A stretch of 64,000 nt of DNA from an uncultured Alphaproteobacteria bacterium (lineage in GTDB: Bacteria > Pseudomonadota > Alphaproteobacteria > Rs-D84): assembly GCA_951801825.1 (NCBI GenBank), contig CATOOF010000002.1, positions 288,441-352,440 on the forward strand, written 5' to 3'. The position numbers and the translations under genes are program-made. The notes under the pieces were generated by a model, which saw only the letters and a program-made list of their open reading frames with translations, did no database searches and was not told where the DNA came from. Of this stretch, positions 8,075 to 18,479 are shown piece by piece (positions within the stretch are counted from its first letter, which is position 1; the number at the start of each line of letters is the position of its first letter).

Positions 8075-9106
8075 TTAGAACCATTTCCACGGCTGTAACA
8101 TTTTCACAAGATTCATCGCACCGCGACGGTCTACAAACGTATGGCCACAGCGCGGGCACACCTGGAACGGCGCAATCATCATCTTTACCTTTTTCTTTAC
8201 CATCAGCCAGATATACAGCCCCGCCAGCCATGCCGCCGCAACCAGCCCCCATGCAACATAGCCAAAATATTTGTCCACGGTATTGGTAATCGTGGTAATA
8301 ACGGTTACATCGGAACGCGCCAAGTCATTGTAAATCTTGGTTGCAACAGGCCAAGAAGACGGACGCCACGGATACACATGCTTTATACCATAGTTGGTCA
8401 GCAGAGTCGTACCCAAACCGCCGGAATTTTTATCCAGCTGGGTCTTTATCGCCTCATCTATCATCTTGTCAAATTCCACCTGAAGCAACGACGCCAGGTC
8501 GCTTTCCACCTTGTCCAGCTGAGCGTTTACCTTTGCCGCGACATCATCAACCTTTGCGATTGCCTGGTCGGCTTTGTTTACGCCCTCATCTATTTTATCG
8601 ACATTTTCATCAACCTTGTCCAGGGCACTGTCAATTCCGTCTGTTTTTATGCCGAATTTACCAGCAATTCCTGTCAGCTTTTTTACACCAGCTGTTGTTT
8701 CCTTGGTCTTGGCAACGTTTTCATGCGCCTTTGCCGTTTGCTCTTTGGCCTTGGCGGTGGTGTCCGTTACCTTGTCTACGGCGGCACCGGCCATTTTTAC
8801 CTTGTCAATGGCAAAAGCCACAGGCTTTTCCAAATTTATGGCGTCTTTTATCCCATCCAGCAGTTTTTCATATTGCTCAACAATATTTCGCTGTAAATCG
8901 AAAAACATGGAAACCACGATGGATTTCTTTATCGGCTGGGAATATGTATTCTTTACATGCAACGGCACCCATATCACCAGTGCCAGCCACACAACGGTTA
9001 TAACCGCAAAAATCTGTTTTACACGTGTTACATAGGAAGTCTTTTTTGCAACGGTTTTTGCGCCGCCGTGATCAATGACTTCCACCTCTTTCTTTTTACG
9101 CGCCAT
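8075..9106 (-). CDS. Two-span membrane protein with central coiled coil and CxxC C-terminus
   Basis: A 343-aa protein of unknown family. A hydrophobic segment lies at about residues 28-48 (IFAVITVVWLALVIWVP). A long Ala/Lys/Asp-rich heptad-like region follows (about 105-210), with repeated DKVDENVDKIDEGVNKAD-type units, clearly coiled coil. A second membrane segment is at about 283-305 (YVAWGLVAAAWLAGLYIWLMV). The tail carries CPRCGHTFVDRRG, half of a zinc ribbon that might complete itself by dimerising. The topology would place the coiled coil in the periplasm. It lies 28 nt from tgt on the same strand, so it may be read from the era-queA-tgt cluster. Confidence 0.7.
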   Translation of the reverse strand: MARKKKEVEVIDHGGAKTVAKKTSYVTRVKQIFAVITVVWLALVIWVPLHVKNTYSQPIKKSIVVSMFFDLQRNIVEQYEKLLDGIKDAINLEKPVAFAIDKVKMAGAAVDKVTDTTAKAKEQTAKAHENVAKTKETTAGVKKLTGIAGKFGIKTDGIDSALDKVDENVDKIDEGVNKADQAIAKVDDVAAKVNAQLDKVESDLASLLQVEFDKMIDEAIKTQLDKNSGGLGTTLLTNYGIKHVYPWRPSSWPVATKIYNDLARSDVTVITTITNTVDKYFGYVAWGLVAAAWLAGLYIWLMVKKKVKMMIAPFQVCPRCGHTFVDRRGAMNLVKMLQPWKWF

Positions 9107-9133
9107 TGTTTTCTCCTTTTCCTGATATCGCCA

Positions 9134-11274
<2,141 letters not shown>

Positions 11275-11293
11275 TGCTATCTTTGTTTTGCTT

Positions 11294-12187
11294 TTACTTC
11301 TTAAACTCCAGCCCCTGGTCTGTATAATTTTCAGACTTGTTCTCCCAATCGGGTTCAACGCGCACGAACAGATGCAGACGCGCGGCAACATCCCACTGGT
11401 CCTGAATATCATGACGGGCGGCCGTGCCGATTTGCTTTAACTGGGCGCCACCGCGACCAATTACAATCTTTTTATGCGCATCATTTTGCACAACTATTTT
11501 CTGATAAATATCCAAAACACCATCCGGGTCGACATCAACACGCTCTGTCACAACGTTTATATGATACGGCAATTCCTGGTGTATGTATTTATACACCTTT
11601 TCACGCGTCAATTCCGCCAGATACAGTTCATCCGGGACATCTGGACGGGTTTCGGGCTCAAACAAATAAGGACTTTCCGGCATGACCGCCGCCAGAGAAT
11701 CCAACATTTGCATCACACCGTCATTTTTCAATGCAGAAATCATAAAGATTTCTTTGAATTGCGCCAGTGCGGACAACTCTGCCACAATGGGCAGCAAGTC
11801 TTGTTTTTTTACAGCGTCAACCTTGTTCAATGCGACAAAAAGGTTCGGACGGTCTTTTATTTTTTCCACTAATTCGCGAATTGTGTTGGTTACGCCTTTT
11901 TGCGCGTCAAGAATCAGCAAGATTGCATCCGCATCAGACGCCGCATCCATTGCGGCACCGACCATTGCACGGTCCAGACGTCGTGCCGGTTTGAACACGC
12001 CGGGCGTGTCCACAAATATCAACTGGCGGTCGCCCACCATTTTAACGGCACGCAGACGCGTACGCGTCGTTTGCACCTTATGCGATACAATGGATACCTT
12101 GCGCCCCATGATTTGGTTAAGCAGTGTGCTTTTGCCGGCATTTGTCGGCCCCATTATCGCGATAAATCCTGAATAAGTCTGTGTCAT
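11294..12187 (-). CDS. era: GTPase Era
   Basis: Ribosome-associated GTPase needed for 16S rRNA 3'-end maturation and 30S assembly. G1 GPTNAGKS, G3 DTPG and G4 NKVD are all present in the N-terminal domain. The C-terminal KH domain carries IVIGRGGAQLKQIG; 297 aa. The start was set at ATG 12187 (MTQTYSGFIAIMGP) because the longer frame upstream runs through the bamD terminator and matches nothing in the family. In many alphaproteobacteria era follows lepB-rnc; here it is separate from them and leads queA-tgt. Confidence 0.96.
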   Translation of the reverse strand: MTQTYSGFIAIMGPTNAGKSTLLNQIMGRKVSIVSHKVQTTRTRLRAVKMVGDRQLIFVDTPGVFKPARRLDRAMVGAAMDAASDADAILLILDAQKGVTNTIRELVEKIKDRPNLFVALNKVDAVKKQDLLPIVAELSALAQFKEIFMISALKNDGVMQMLDSLAAVMPESPYLFEPETRPDVPDELYLAELTREKVYKYIHQELPYHINVVTERVDVDPDGVLDIYQKIVVQNDAHKKIVIGRGGAQLKQIGTAARHDIQDQWDVAARLHLFVRVEPDWENKSENYTDQGLEFKK

Positions 12188-12211
12188 GCCACAACAATAA
12201 CACATAAAATA

Positions 12212-12240
12212 AAAAAATCCAGCGCATGGCCGGATTTTTT
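12212..12240 (-). terminator. Terminator of bamD
   Basis: AAAAAATCC (12212-12220) pairs with GGATTTTTT (12232-12240). The U tract on the - strand follows the bamD stop at 12243. It separates bamD from era. Confidence 0.7.
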
Positions 12241-12242
12241 TA

Positions 12243-12983
12243 TCACAAATCGTCAGTCTTAGTTTCGAGTTTTTTTGTCCATTTGTTATCCGGGAAATTT
12301 TTACGCAACATTTCCGTATAACCGGACGCCTGGGACGGAACGCCAATTGCCGTATAACATTCGGTCAGGCGAAACAACGCCTCTGGCGTCATGACGGTTT
12401 CCTGGGCATCAGCCACGACAGACTGCAGGCGCGAAATCGCCGCCGGCCAATTCTGACGCGCCATATCCTCGCGCGCGGCGTACATAACCTTGCCCGCGAT
12501 ATAGTTTTTCAAAATAATTATCTTGTTTTCTGCATTCTTGGCATAGGGGCTGCGCGGGAAACGCTGGACCAGCTGTTGGAACTGTTGCAGGGCATATGTT
12601 GACATTCCCGGTTCACGGCGAACATCGCTGACCTGGCGATAATAGCACATTCCGCGCAAGTATAGCACATATGGAACGTCCGGATGACCGGGATGAAATC
12701 GCATAAATCTGTCCGCCGCAAGAATGGCACCCGCAAAATCTTTATCCAGATACTGAGAGTATGCCGCCATTACCAGCGCATCGGCCGCATATGGACTGGA
12801 CGGATACTGCGTTTCCGCCTTTAAAAATTCGGCCGCCGCCTGCTCATAATGGTTTTTATTAAATTCAGCGTATGCATTTGCATAAATTTGCGCCAGTGGC
12901 TCTTCTGCTATAATTTCTGTCTTTTTACCGCCACACGCCGCCAATGACGCCGCAATAACAAACATACTTATTATTTTTCTCAT
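12243..12983 (-). CDS. bamD: Outer-membrane assembly lipoprotein BamD
   Basis: Part of the BAM complex that folds beta-barrels into the outer membrane. A lipoprotein signal with lipobox LAAC places the acylated Cys at residue 17. TPR-like helical repeats follow (YANAYAEFNKNHYEQAAAEF, YPSSPYAADALVMAAYSQY, HPGHPDVPYVLYLRGMCYY), as in the YfiO/ComL family. Length 246 aa fits. AGGAA lies upstream of the ATG. It is divergent from murJ with only about 50 bp between. Confidence 0.93.
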   Translation of the reverse strand: MRKIISMFVIAASLAACGGKKTEIIAEEPLAQIYANAYAEFNKNHYEQAAAEFLKAETQYPSSPYAADALVMAAYSQYLDKDFAGAILAADRFMRFHPGHPDVPYVLYLRGMCYYRQVSDVRREPGMSTYALQQFQQLVQRFPRSPYAKNAENKIIILKNYIAGKVMYAAREDMARQNWPAAISRLQSVVADAQETVMTPEALFRLTECYTAIGVPSQASGYTEMLRKNFPDNKWTKKLETKTDDL

Positions 12984-12999
12984 GGGCTTTATTCCTGTC

Positions 13000-13029
13000 T
13001 TGATTTTCTTTTACGATGAGCAGTATAAT
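13000..13029 (+). promoter_or_regulatory. murJ promoter for a leaderless transcript
   Basis: TTGATT (13000-13005), an 18-nt spacer and TATAAT (13024-13029), with 7 nt to the ATG at 13037. No Shine-Dalgarno is visible for this ATG or for the in-frame ATG at 13016. Confidence 0.55.
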
Positions 13030-13036
13030 CAAATCC

Positions 13037-14506
13037 ATGAAACTAGGCAAACATATTTTCGGGGTTGGTGCCATGACCGGTATCAGCCGCATTTTTGGAT
13101 TTATCCGCGACATGCTGATTGCACGCGTTTTGGGTGCGGGGCGACTGTCGGACGTATTTTTGGCCGCATTCAAATTACCGAATCTGTTTCGCGACCTATT
13201 GGGCGAAGGTGCACTTAGCGCCATATTTATCCCAATGTATACGGATTCTAAAAAAGACGAAGGATTTGCCAAGAATGTGTTTTCCTGGCTGGCACTGGGG
13301 CTGCTGGGGATTGCAATCTTGTTCGAAATTTTTATGCCTCTGGTAATATGGGTGTTGGCACCGGGATTTGACGCCGACCCGGGAAAGATGCAACTGACGG
13401 TCACCATATCCCGGATTATGTTCATATATGTAATTTTTGTGTGTGCGGCGGCATTCCTGTCGGCGGTGCTGAATGCATTTTCACGCTTTTTGCTGGCCGC
13501 GTTTATGCCGGTATTGCTTAATATAATGCTGATATTTGCACTGTTGCTGTCCGCTTTTTATGCCCCGGGGACAATTCTTTACATAATGGCGGGGACCGTC
13601 GTGCTGTCGGGGGTAATTCAGGTCGCCGTATTATGGTCACGCATTCGTCGGCGGCATTTTGGACTGCGCCTGGTTATGCCGCGCTGGACCCCGGGTGTCA
13701 AAAGTATTTTTAAGCGCCTTAGCATCAGTATCATAGGCAGCGGGTTTTACCAGATAACAATTATTGTTGGAACCCTGGTCGCCAGTTTCCAAAGCGGGGC
13801 CGTATCATGGCTATACTATTCCGACCGTATTGTACAGTTGCCGTTTGCGATGATTGGACTGGCGGTGGGGACGGTACTGATGTCGTCGATATCAAACGCA
13901 CTGGCGGATAAAAACATGCGCAGCGTGTATATCCAGCAAAATTCATCCATGCGACGCAGTCTGATGCTGTTGATGCCATGCGTGGCGGGACTGTTCGTAC
14001 TGGCCCAGCCGATTATAAAACACCTGTTTGAATACGGGGCATGGACCGCCGCGTCAACAAACGCCGTGGCAATTGCCATAATGATTCAGGTTTTTGTTCT
14101 GCCCGCGATGCTGGTCAGCCAGATTTACAGTAAAACACTATATGCATCCCAGGATGTAAAGACACCGGTCAAGACCAGCATGATATCACTGGGGGCGGCC
14201 GCCGCAATTTATCTGGGCGCATTTTGGTTTATAGGATACCTGGCGATACCGGTCGGCGTCGTGGTCAGCGGATATCTTAAAAACTATTTATTGGGACGGG
14301 CATGCCGCAAACGCGGATTAGCCAAAATTTATGCCGGAACCATACGGGCCATTGGGGCATTTGCGATATTGTCCGCCATTATGGGTGTTGCACTATGGTT
14401 TATACCAATCAACAGTATATGGATGCTGTTTGCCGCAATCGCTGGATTTGCCGCAATCTATCTGCCGGCGGCATACGCACTCAATCGGATTATCCCGGTA
14501 AAATAA
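13037..14506 (+). CDS. murJ: Lipid II flippase MurJ
   Basis: Inner-membrane MOP-superfamily transporter that moves lipid-linked peptidoglycan precursor to the periplasm. The N-terminus MKLGKHIFGVGAMTGISRIFGFIRDMLIA followed by LPNLFRDLLGEGALSAIFIP is diagnostic. About 14 hydrophobic helices are present; 489 aa. I moved the start from ATG 13016 to ATG 13037 because a good -10 box spans 13024-13029, inside the longer frame, and the shorter protein matches the usual N-terminus. Confidence 0.95.
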   Translation: MKLGKHIFGVGAMTGISRIFGFIRDMLIARVLGAGRLSDVFLAAFKLPNLFRDLLGEGALSAIFIPMYTDSKKDEGFAKNVFSWLALGLLGIAILFEIFMPLVIWVLAPGFDADPGKMQLTVTISRIMFIYVIFVCAAAFLSAVLNAFSRFLLAAFMPVLLNIMLIFALLLSAFYAPGTILYIMAGTVVLSGVIQVAVLWSRIRRRHFGLRLVMPRWTPGVKSIFKRLSISIIGSGFYQITIIVGTLVASFQSGAVSWLYYSDRIVQLPFAMIGLAVGTVLMSSISNALADKNMRSVYIQQNSSMRRSLMLLMPCVAGLFVLAQPIIKHLFEYGAWTAASTNAVAIAIMIQVFVLPAMLVSQIYSKTLYASQDVKTPVKTSMISLGAAAAIYLGAFWFIGYLAIPVGVVVSGYLKNYLLGRACRKRGLAKIYAGTIRAIGAFAILSAIMGVALWFIPINSIWMLFAAIAGFAAIYLPAAYALNRIIPVK

Positions 14507-14565
14507 AGTTGAAACGGAACTTTTTATATGATAAAATTTATATCAAGAATGTAAGGAGTTCTACC

Positions 14566-15441
14566 ATGAAAAAAATTGTATCCCTGGCAGTTATTGCAAC
14601 AGTTATGGCCGGATGCGTACGTACAAACGGTACGGACGGTGCGGCAACATACGGCTCTGACGGATTTGGCGAAGAAACGCTGGTAACAACCGACACCCAG
14701 TCGCTGAACAATGCATATCTGTTGGCGGCGGCACCCAAATATTATATTGGCAGTGCATATAAGGTTGAAGATATTCAGTATATCCCGGTCGAAGATTTTA
14801 ATTATAACCAGACCGGCATTGCGGGAATTATACCAGCCGAACTGAACGGCACAAAGACCAGCAATGGCGAAACATTTGATGTAAACCAGATGGTCGCAAC
14901 CAGCAAAACATTACCGTTGCCGACAATTGCACGCGTAACTAATCTGGACAACGGCCAGTCAGTTATTGTTCGCGTAAATAACCGCGGCCCGTTCGTTAAT
15001 ACCCGCATTATGGATTTGTCACCGGCGGCGGCACGTCAAATCGGCATGAACGGCCAGGCAAAGATTCAGGTTCAGGTTATCCCGGACCAGTCGTTACAGG
15101 TTAAAAATGCCACAATCGGCGCCAGCCAGCCGGCACCGGTTGTAACAGAAACGGTTACCGTTCAAACAACCACAACCCAGCCGGCACCGGTTGCATCCGG
15201 CGGCGATTACAGCGTACAGCTGGCCGCGCTGTATTCCGAAGACAGCGCAAACGCCATGGCGGCACGCATGCGCACATACGGAAATGCGGTTGTTGTAAAA
15301 GAAGGCGACCTGTACAAGGTTCGTATTGTGGATCTGAATGCATCCCAGGCACGCAGTGTTATTGACTCCCTGCGCAGTAACGAAGGCATGGCACCGGGAC
15401 TGCTGCAAAATGGCCGCTGGATTAATGCAGACAGTATTTAA
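14566..15441 (+). CDS. rlpA: RlpA-type septal lipoprotein (DPBB plus SPOR domains)
   Basis: A 291-aa lipoprotein with the lipobox VMAGC. The double-psi beta-barrel region (about residues 95-180) contains NGETFDVNQMVATSKTLPLP, VTNLDNGQSVIVRVNNRGPF and IMDLSPAAARQIG. A Pro/Thr/Gln linker leads to a C-terminal SPOR domain (YSVQLAALYSEDSANAMAARM) that binds denuded glycan strands at the division site. AAGGAG at 14553-14558 sits 7 nt before ATG 14566. RlpA homologues are lytic transglycosylases or their inactive relatives; I cannot tell which applies here. A strong bidirectional terminator follows. Confidence 0.92.
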   Translation: MKKIVSLAVIATVMAGCVRTNGTDGAATYGSDGFGEETLVTTDTQSLNNAYLLAAAPKYYIGSAYKVEDIQYIPVEDFNYNQTGIAGIIPAELNGTKTSNGETFDVNQMVATSKTLPLPTIARVTNLDNGQSVIVRVNNRGPFVNTRIMDLSPAAARQIGMNGQAKIQVQVIPDQSLQVKNATIGASQPAPVVTETVTVQTTTTQPAPVASGGDYSVQLAALYSEDSANAMAARMRTYGNAVVVKEGDLYKVRIVDLNASQARSVIDSLRSNEGMAPGLLQNGRWINADSI

Positions 15442-15456
15442 TAGAATACTTTACAA

Positions 15457-15487
15457 ATAAAAATCCCCCCAAACGGGGGATTTTTAT
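15457..15487. terminator. Bidirectional terminator between rlpA and the convergent gene
   Basis: A perfect 13-bp stem, ATAAAAATCCCCC (15457-15469) with GGGGGATTTTTAT (15475-15487). Confidence 0.9.
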
Positions 15488-15490
15488 TAC

Positions 15491-16279
15491 CTAAACCGAC
15501 AGGGTAAAGTTTTTATTCCGGATTTTATCCATACGCTCTTTTATCTTGTTCAATACGCCACAGCGGCGCATCATTCTGAACGCCATTGTTTCAGGTGTTA
15601 TAGGCTGAAGCGGTGCACGGTCATAGGCATCGCGACGCTCGGTCCACAGACGCGACAGAAATGTATCCAGATAGGTATCAGACATCTTGTTTTTGTAGCA
15701 TGCCCTAAACAGCCGTTTATATTGCCGATATATTTTTCCCGCCTTGTTACGCAATCTGCGTATTTCTGTTGCATCAATTCGATTGGGCCGCCGTATCCAC
15801 ATATCACGCGCCAGCGAATATGCAGGCCCAACCTTGTATACGCCGGGGCTGTATTTGGGCGTATGAACATCAACGATACTGATATCAACCCCGCGACCGT
15901 ATATACTGATTTTGTGCTTGCGCATCCACGCAATCTGCAGCGCCTTGGTTATTGTATAAATATTCATCCCACTCATTGCAGACGACAGACGGGCGGTGTC
16001 CATAACTATACAGATGTCGATATCACTGGTGGCGTCATAGTAATAATTTGATGTTGAACCGTGCAGAAAAATATCCGCAATATCGTTGTCTTCAATCGGC
16101 AGGCCCGCAGATTGCATATATGCGATATAGTGCCACACAATCATTTGCAACGAGTTAGACGGCAATACACGCAGACGCATGTCTGCATCCCACAGATTTG
16201 CATCCAGACGCTTGTTATATACAAACGCCGGCGACAAAAAATTATTCTTCAGAAGAAGACGATGAAGACGAATCCTCAT
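15491..16279 (-). CDS. Nucleotidyltransferase-fold protein, substrate unknown
   Basis: Residues about 70-95 read IFLHGSTSNYYYDATSDIDICIVMD. This is the GS-x(9-11)-DxD signature of the DNA polymerase beta-type nucleotidyltransferase superfamily, with a third acidic residue probably in GVDISIVD. The C-terminal half is helical and Arg-rich. ATG 16279 is preferred over 16285 and 16297 because AAAGGAT is 8 nt upstream of it. The start lies inside the 3' end of the preceding gene (38-nt overlap), which implies translational coupling. Whether it adenylylates protein, RNA or an antibiotic-like substrate is not evident. Confidence 0.75.
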   Translation of the reverse strand: MRIRLHRLLLKNNFLSPAFVYNKRLDANLWDADMRLRVLPSNSLQMIVWHYIAYMQSAGLPIEDNDIADIFLHGSTSNYYYDATSDIDICIVMDTARLSSAMSGMNIYTITKALQIAWMRKHKISIYGRGVDISIVDVHTPKYSPGVYKVGPAYSLARDMWIRRPNRIDATEIRRLRNKAGKIYRQYKRLFRACYKNKMSDTYLDTFLSRLWTERRDAYDRAPLQPITPETMAFRMMRRCGVLNKIKERMDKIRNKNFTLSV

Positions 16280-16793
16280 ATTCATATCCTTTGCCATTTG
16301 GAATACTACATTCGGTAATGCATAGACCGTTAATCTTTACATAACCTGATTTACAGTTTCCCCACACCGACGGCCCCCAGCGCCCGTTTGTGCATGTTTT
16401 TGTGCAGTATTGCTTAGAATTACTGCAATCCTGGACCGCGCCATTAGGCGAACAGGCATCAGCATAATAACAGCCGCTAGCATTGCCCCATACCGTCTGG
16501 GTCTGTTCATGCGGCTGGCCATTATCTATGCCATAAATACACTGAATGTCATATACTTTTGACGAATCTGTTGTACATGTACACTGCACAAAATCCCCGT
16601 CAGTATATGTACCACTCTTTCCGCCGCACTCCATGCGCACAGCAGGCCCACAAAAGATCGTTCCCCCATACGCGCCGTCGTGATGCGTGCGCCCGCCAAA
16701 CAATGACATTATAAAATGCCCAAGCGGCGCAAAATACAATGTCAAAATACAGGCTGTTAACTTCAGCCAAAAACTTTTTATCTGTTTTGCCAT
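16242..16793 (-). CDS. Exported or membrane-anchored Cys-rich protein with Ser-rich tail
   Basis: A 183-aa protein. The N-terminus (KSFWLKLTACILTLYFAPLGHFIMSLF) is a signal anchor or signal peptide. About 16 cysteines follow in an extracellular-looking domain rich in G, N, T and W (for example GCYYADACSPNGAVQDCSN, TNGRWGPSVWGNC). The C-terminus is an acidic/serine run (YEYED, then seven serines and EE). It begins 14 nt after the gene at 16808-17104 and overlaps the nucleotidyltransferase gene, so the three form one operon. No family is recognised. Disulfides point to a periplasmic or surface location. Confidence 0.7.
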   Translation of the reverse strand: MAKQIKSFWLKLTACILTLYFAPLGHFIMSLFGGRTHHDGAYGGTIFCGPAVRMECGGKSGTYTDGDFVQCTCTTDSSKVYDIQCIYGIDNGQPHEQTQTVWGNASGCYYADACSPNGAVQDCSNSKQYCTKTCTNGRWGPSVWGNCKSGYVKINGLCITECSIPNGKGYEYEDSSSSSSSEE

Positions 16794-16807
16794 TACTGCC
16801 CCCTTTT

Positions 16808-17104
16808 TTATCGTGAATAATTACAATTTGATGTAAATTCAAACTGGCCGGTGGCGTCTTTATAGGTAACACCGGCCGGAACATAGCATGCGGTAATAGC
16901 CGACATACCGGCCGACGGCGTTGTTCCATACTGCGTGCCGCCATCGGCACGCATCAGCGACGGACATCTGGGACAGGAATAGTCTGTTGCATAATATCCA
17001 ACGTTACAGCTATATACCTTACACATCATGGCGGCATGCGCTGCATCGTATGCAAATACAGAAACAGCCCCGATACAAATACCCAGCAGTCTATTTTTAT
17101 TCAT
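16808..17104 (-). CDS. Small exported Cys-rich protein, family with C-terminal CY...C.Y motif
   Basis: A 98-aa product from ATG 17104, chosen because AAGGA lies 6 nt upstream; the longer frame to 17170 is not needed. The signal peptide is MNKNRLLGICIGAVSVFA, ending AAHA. The mature part has CKVYSCNVGYYATDYSCPRCPS and ends CYVPAGVTYKDATG followed by QFEFTSNCNYSR. That ending (CY, a D/E, TG, aromatic-x-aromatic, C-x-Y) recurs in the products at 17473-18078, 47270-48217 and 50676-51461. This suggests a lineage-specific surface or periplasmic family. Function unknown. Confidence 0.75.
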   Translation of the reverse strand: MNKNRLLGICIGAVSVFAYDAAHAAMMCKVYSCNVGYYATDYSCPRCPSLMRADGGTQYGTTPSAGMSAITACYVPAGVTYKDATGQFEFTSNCNYSR

Positions 17105-17134
17105 CCCCGTTCCTTTTTGATTCACGCATAAAAA

Positions 17135-17493
17135 CCTACGATTTTTTTCGGCATAAAACAGCCTTGACAAGGCCCGATTTTGCAGGCTAAAGTTGTATAT
17201 AAATAAATCGTACGATTAAATTCGGCATATAAAAGTTGCTGTTTCCACGTGTATTTTCAATGTGTTATGAGTATTTTCCGCCCGATTAAATATCGCATTG
17301 GCGCCGCGCCCCGAACGGGGCGTTATTTTTACAATGATTTATGTTGCGCAGATTGCGGAAAACAGATAAAATATACGGGTATAACATATGCCTAAAAAAA
17401 TGGGACGATTTTCATAGCGCATGTTATTTTATTATAAATTCCCGTTTTCCGCATCTGTTTTCCCCTGTTTTTATGCCTAATAAAATCGTCGGA
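17135..17493. repeat. Nested inverted repeats between divergent secreted-protein genes
   Basis: Four copies of a motif near ATGCCKAAWWWAATCGT occur here. Two are in - orientation: 17135-17154 (ATGCCGAAAAAAATCGTAGG read on the - strand) and 17208-17228. Two are in + orientation: 17388-17410 and 17473-17493. The outer pair matches at 17 of 20 positions, so the copies form nested inverted repeats flanking about 320 bp. A separate 11-bp inverted repeat (GGAAAACAGAT, 17357-17367; ATCTGTTTTCC, 17453-17463) lies inside. Between them, TTGACA at 17164-17169 with TAAAGT at 17188-17193 is a possible rightward promoter. The gap contains no other gene. Confidence 0.65.
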
Positions 17494-18078
17494 TTTTTTT
17501 CGGCACTGGGTGGATTTTCATCGGCATACGCCCTAGATGCAACATGTGCCTATTGCTATAAATGCATATCCTGGAGTGGTTCGAGCTGTCTAAAATGCGA
17601 ATATGACGAAGACTATTGCGGCATGGGTGATGGCGGAGTACAACAATGTCCGAAAAACTATATTTATAACAGTGCATTAAAAAAATGCGTATGTTCGTAC
17701 GGCTCTAATGCAGGCAAACCCATCATCATAAACACCCCGAACTGTACAAAGGGCCCGTGGGTGGGATTTGATACCAGTGATTCTGTATGCGCATGCGTGG
17801 ATGCAAACTGCCCTTCGGGACAACAGGCAACAACAACACCTGGTGTATGTAAAGATTGCGCAGATCCGAAAAAGTTATTAAAAATAGTATCCGACAACGG
17901 ACAGTGCAATGCAAAAAGCGATAAATCATTGGCAAGTGATACCGGTTCCTCCACTAGTTTATTAATTGAAGAATACACTGGTTGCTATGTTGATACGGAT
18001 TGCGTTGCAACAGACGAAACCGGAACATTTACGTTTAGTGACAAATGCCTGTATAAAAGTGGCGAAATAATGATATAA
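17473..18078 (+). CDS. Exported Cys-rich protein, family with C-terminal CY...C.Y motif
   Basis: From ATG 17473 the product is 201 aa and starts with the signal peptide MPNKIVGFFSALGGFSSAYA followed by LDATC. About 22 cysteines occur in short loops (CAYCYKCISW, CLKCEYDEDYC, CKDCADPKK). The end is GCYVDTDCVATDETG, then TFTFSDKCLYKS, the shared family motif. There is no Shine-Dalgarno before this ATG, and the first 20 bases of the gene are themselves one copy of the local inverted repeat. An upstream in-frame extension is possible but would bury the signal peptide. Confidence 0.7.
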   Translation: MPNKIVGFFSALGGFSSAYALDATCAYCYKCISWSGSSCLKCEYDEDYCGMGDGGVQQCPKNYIYNSALKKCVCSYGSNAGKPIIINTPNCTKGPWVGFDTSDSVCACVDANCPSGQQATTTPGVCKDCADPKKLLKIVSDNGQCNAKSDKSLASDTGSSTSLLIEEYTGCYVDTDCVATDETGTFTFSDKCLYKSGEIMI

Positions 18079-18082
18079 TATA

Positions 18083-18430
18083 TTATATTTGTTTTGCGGC
18101 AGGCTTTTTCTTTGGCTTTGGCAGGGGCAGCACTCGCGCCAATTCGCGTGCCATATCCACACTTAAATCCGTGTTTTCAATATCCAAAACCCAATGCGGG
18201 CGCGCACCATTATAAGGAACGCCCGCATCCGGCAAGATGCCATGGGATGCAAAAATTGCCATTGTCTCTGGAATCTGTTTTACATACACCGTATCATCAC
18301 ACACCAGAAAAACAGGACGCCCCGCACAATAAAGCATATATTCGCCAAACATTTTACGATAACGAATATCATCACCCGCATTGGCCACTTGGTCTGCTAC
18401 AAACTCTATAAATTCTTTACTGGACGCCAT
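18083..18430 (-). CDS. TfoX N-terminal-domain protein
   Basis: A 115-aa protein. RKMFGEYMLYCAGRPVFLVCDDTVYVK is the signature of the TfoX_N fold, named after a competence regulator but widespread as a stand-alone domain of uncertain role. The C-terminus is basic (LPKPKKKPAAKQ). ATG 18430 is used because the longer frame upstream runs through the tRNA-Arg gene. It ends 5 nt from the convergent gene stop at 18078. Confidence 0.85.
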   Translation of the reverse strand: MASSKEFIEFVADQVANAGDDIRYRKMFGEYMLYCAGRPVFLVCDDTVYVKQIPETMAIFASHGILPDAGVPYNGARPHWVLDIENTDLSVDMARELARVLPLPKPKKKPAAKQI

Positions 18431-18451
18431 CTGACTGCCTTGTTTTGATAT

Positions 18452-18473
18452 AAAAAATCCCCGAAAACGGGGA
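18452..18473 (-). terminator. Terminator of tRNA-Arg
   Basis: TCCCCG (18458-18463) and CGGGGA (18468-18473) with an AAAA loop. On the - strand a run of six T follows. It lies between the tRNA and the tfoX-like gene. Confidence 0.75.
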
Positions 18474-18479
18474 AATTTA

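Noticed and set aside
8141-9003. Several long + strand frames opposite the coiled-coil membrane protein
   Set aside because: They are reverse shadows of a repetitive coding sequence, with no ribosome sites or recognisable domains.
11275-11412. N-terminal extension of queA
   Set aside because: It overlaps the end of era and matches nothing in QueA; the family start is at 11274.
12188-12346. N-terminal extension of era
   Set aside because: It runs through the bamD terminator and the bamD 3' end; Era proteins begin close to MTQTYSGFIAIMGP.
14302-14565. N-terminal extension of rlpA
   Set aside because: It overlaps murJ in another frame; the lipoprotein signal starts at 14566 behind AAGGAG.
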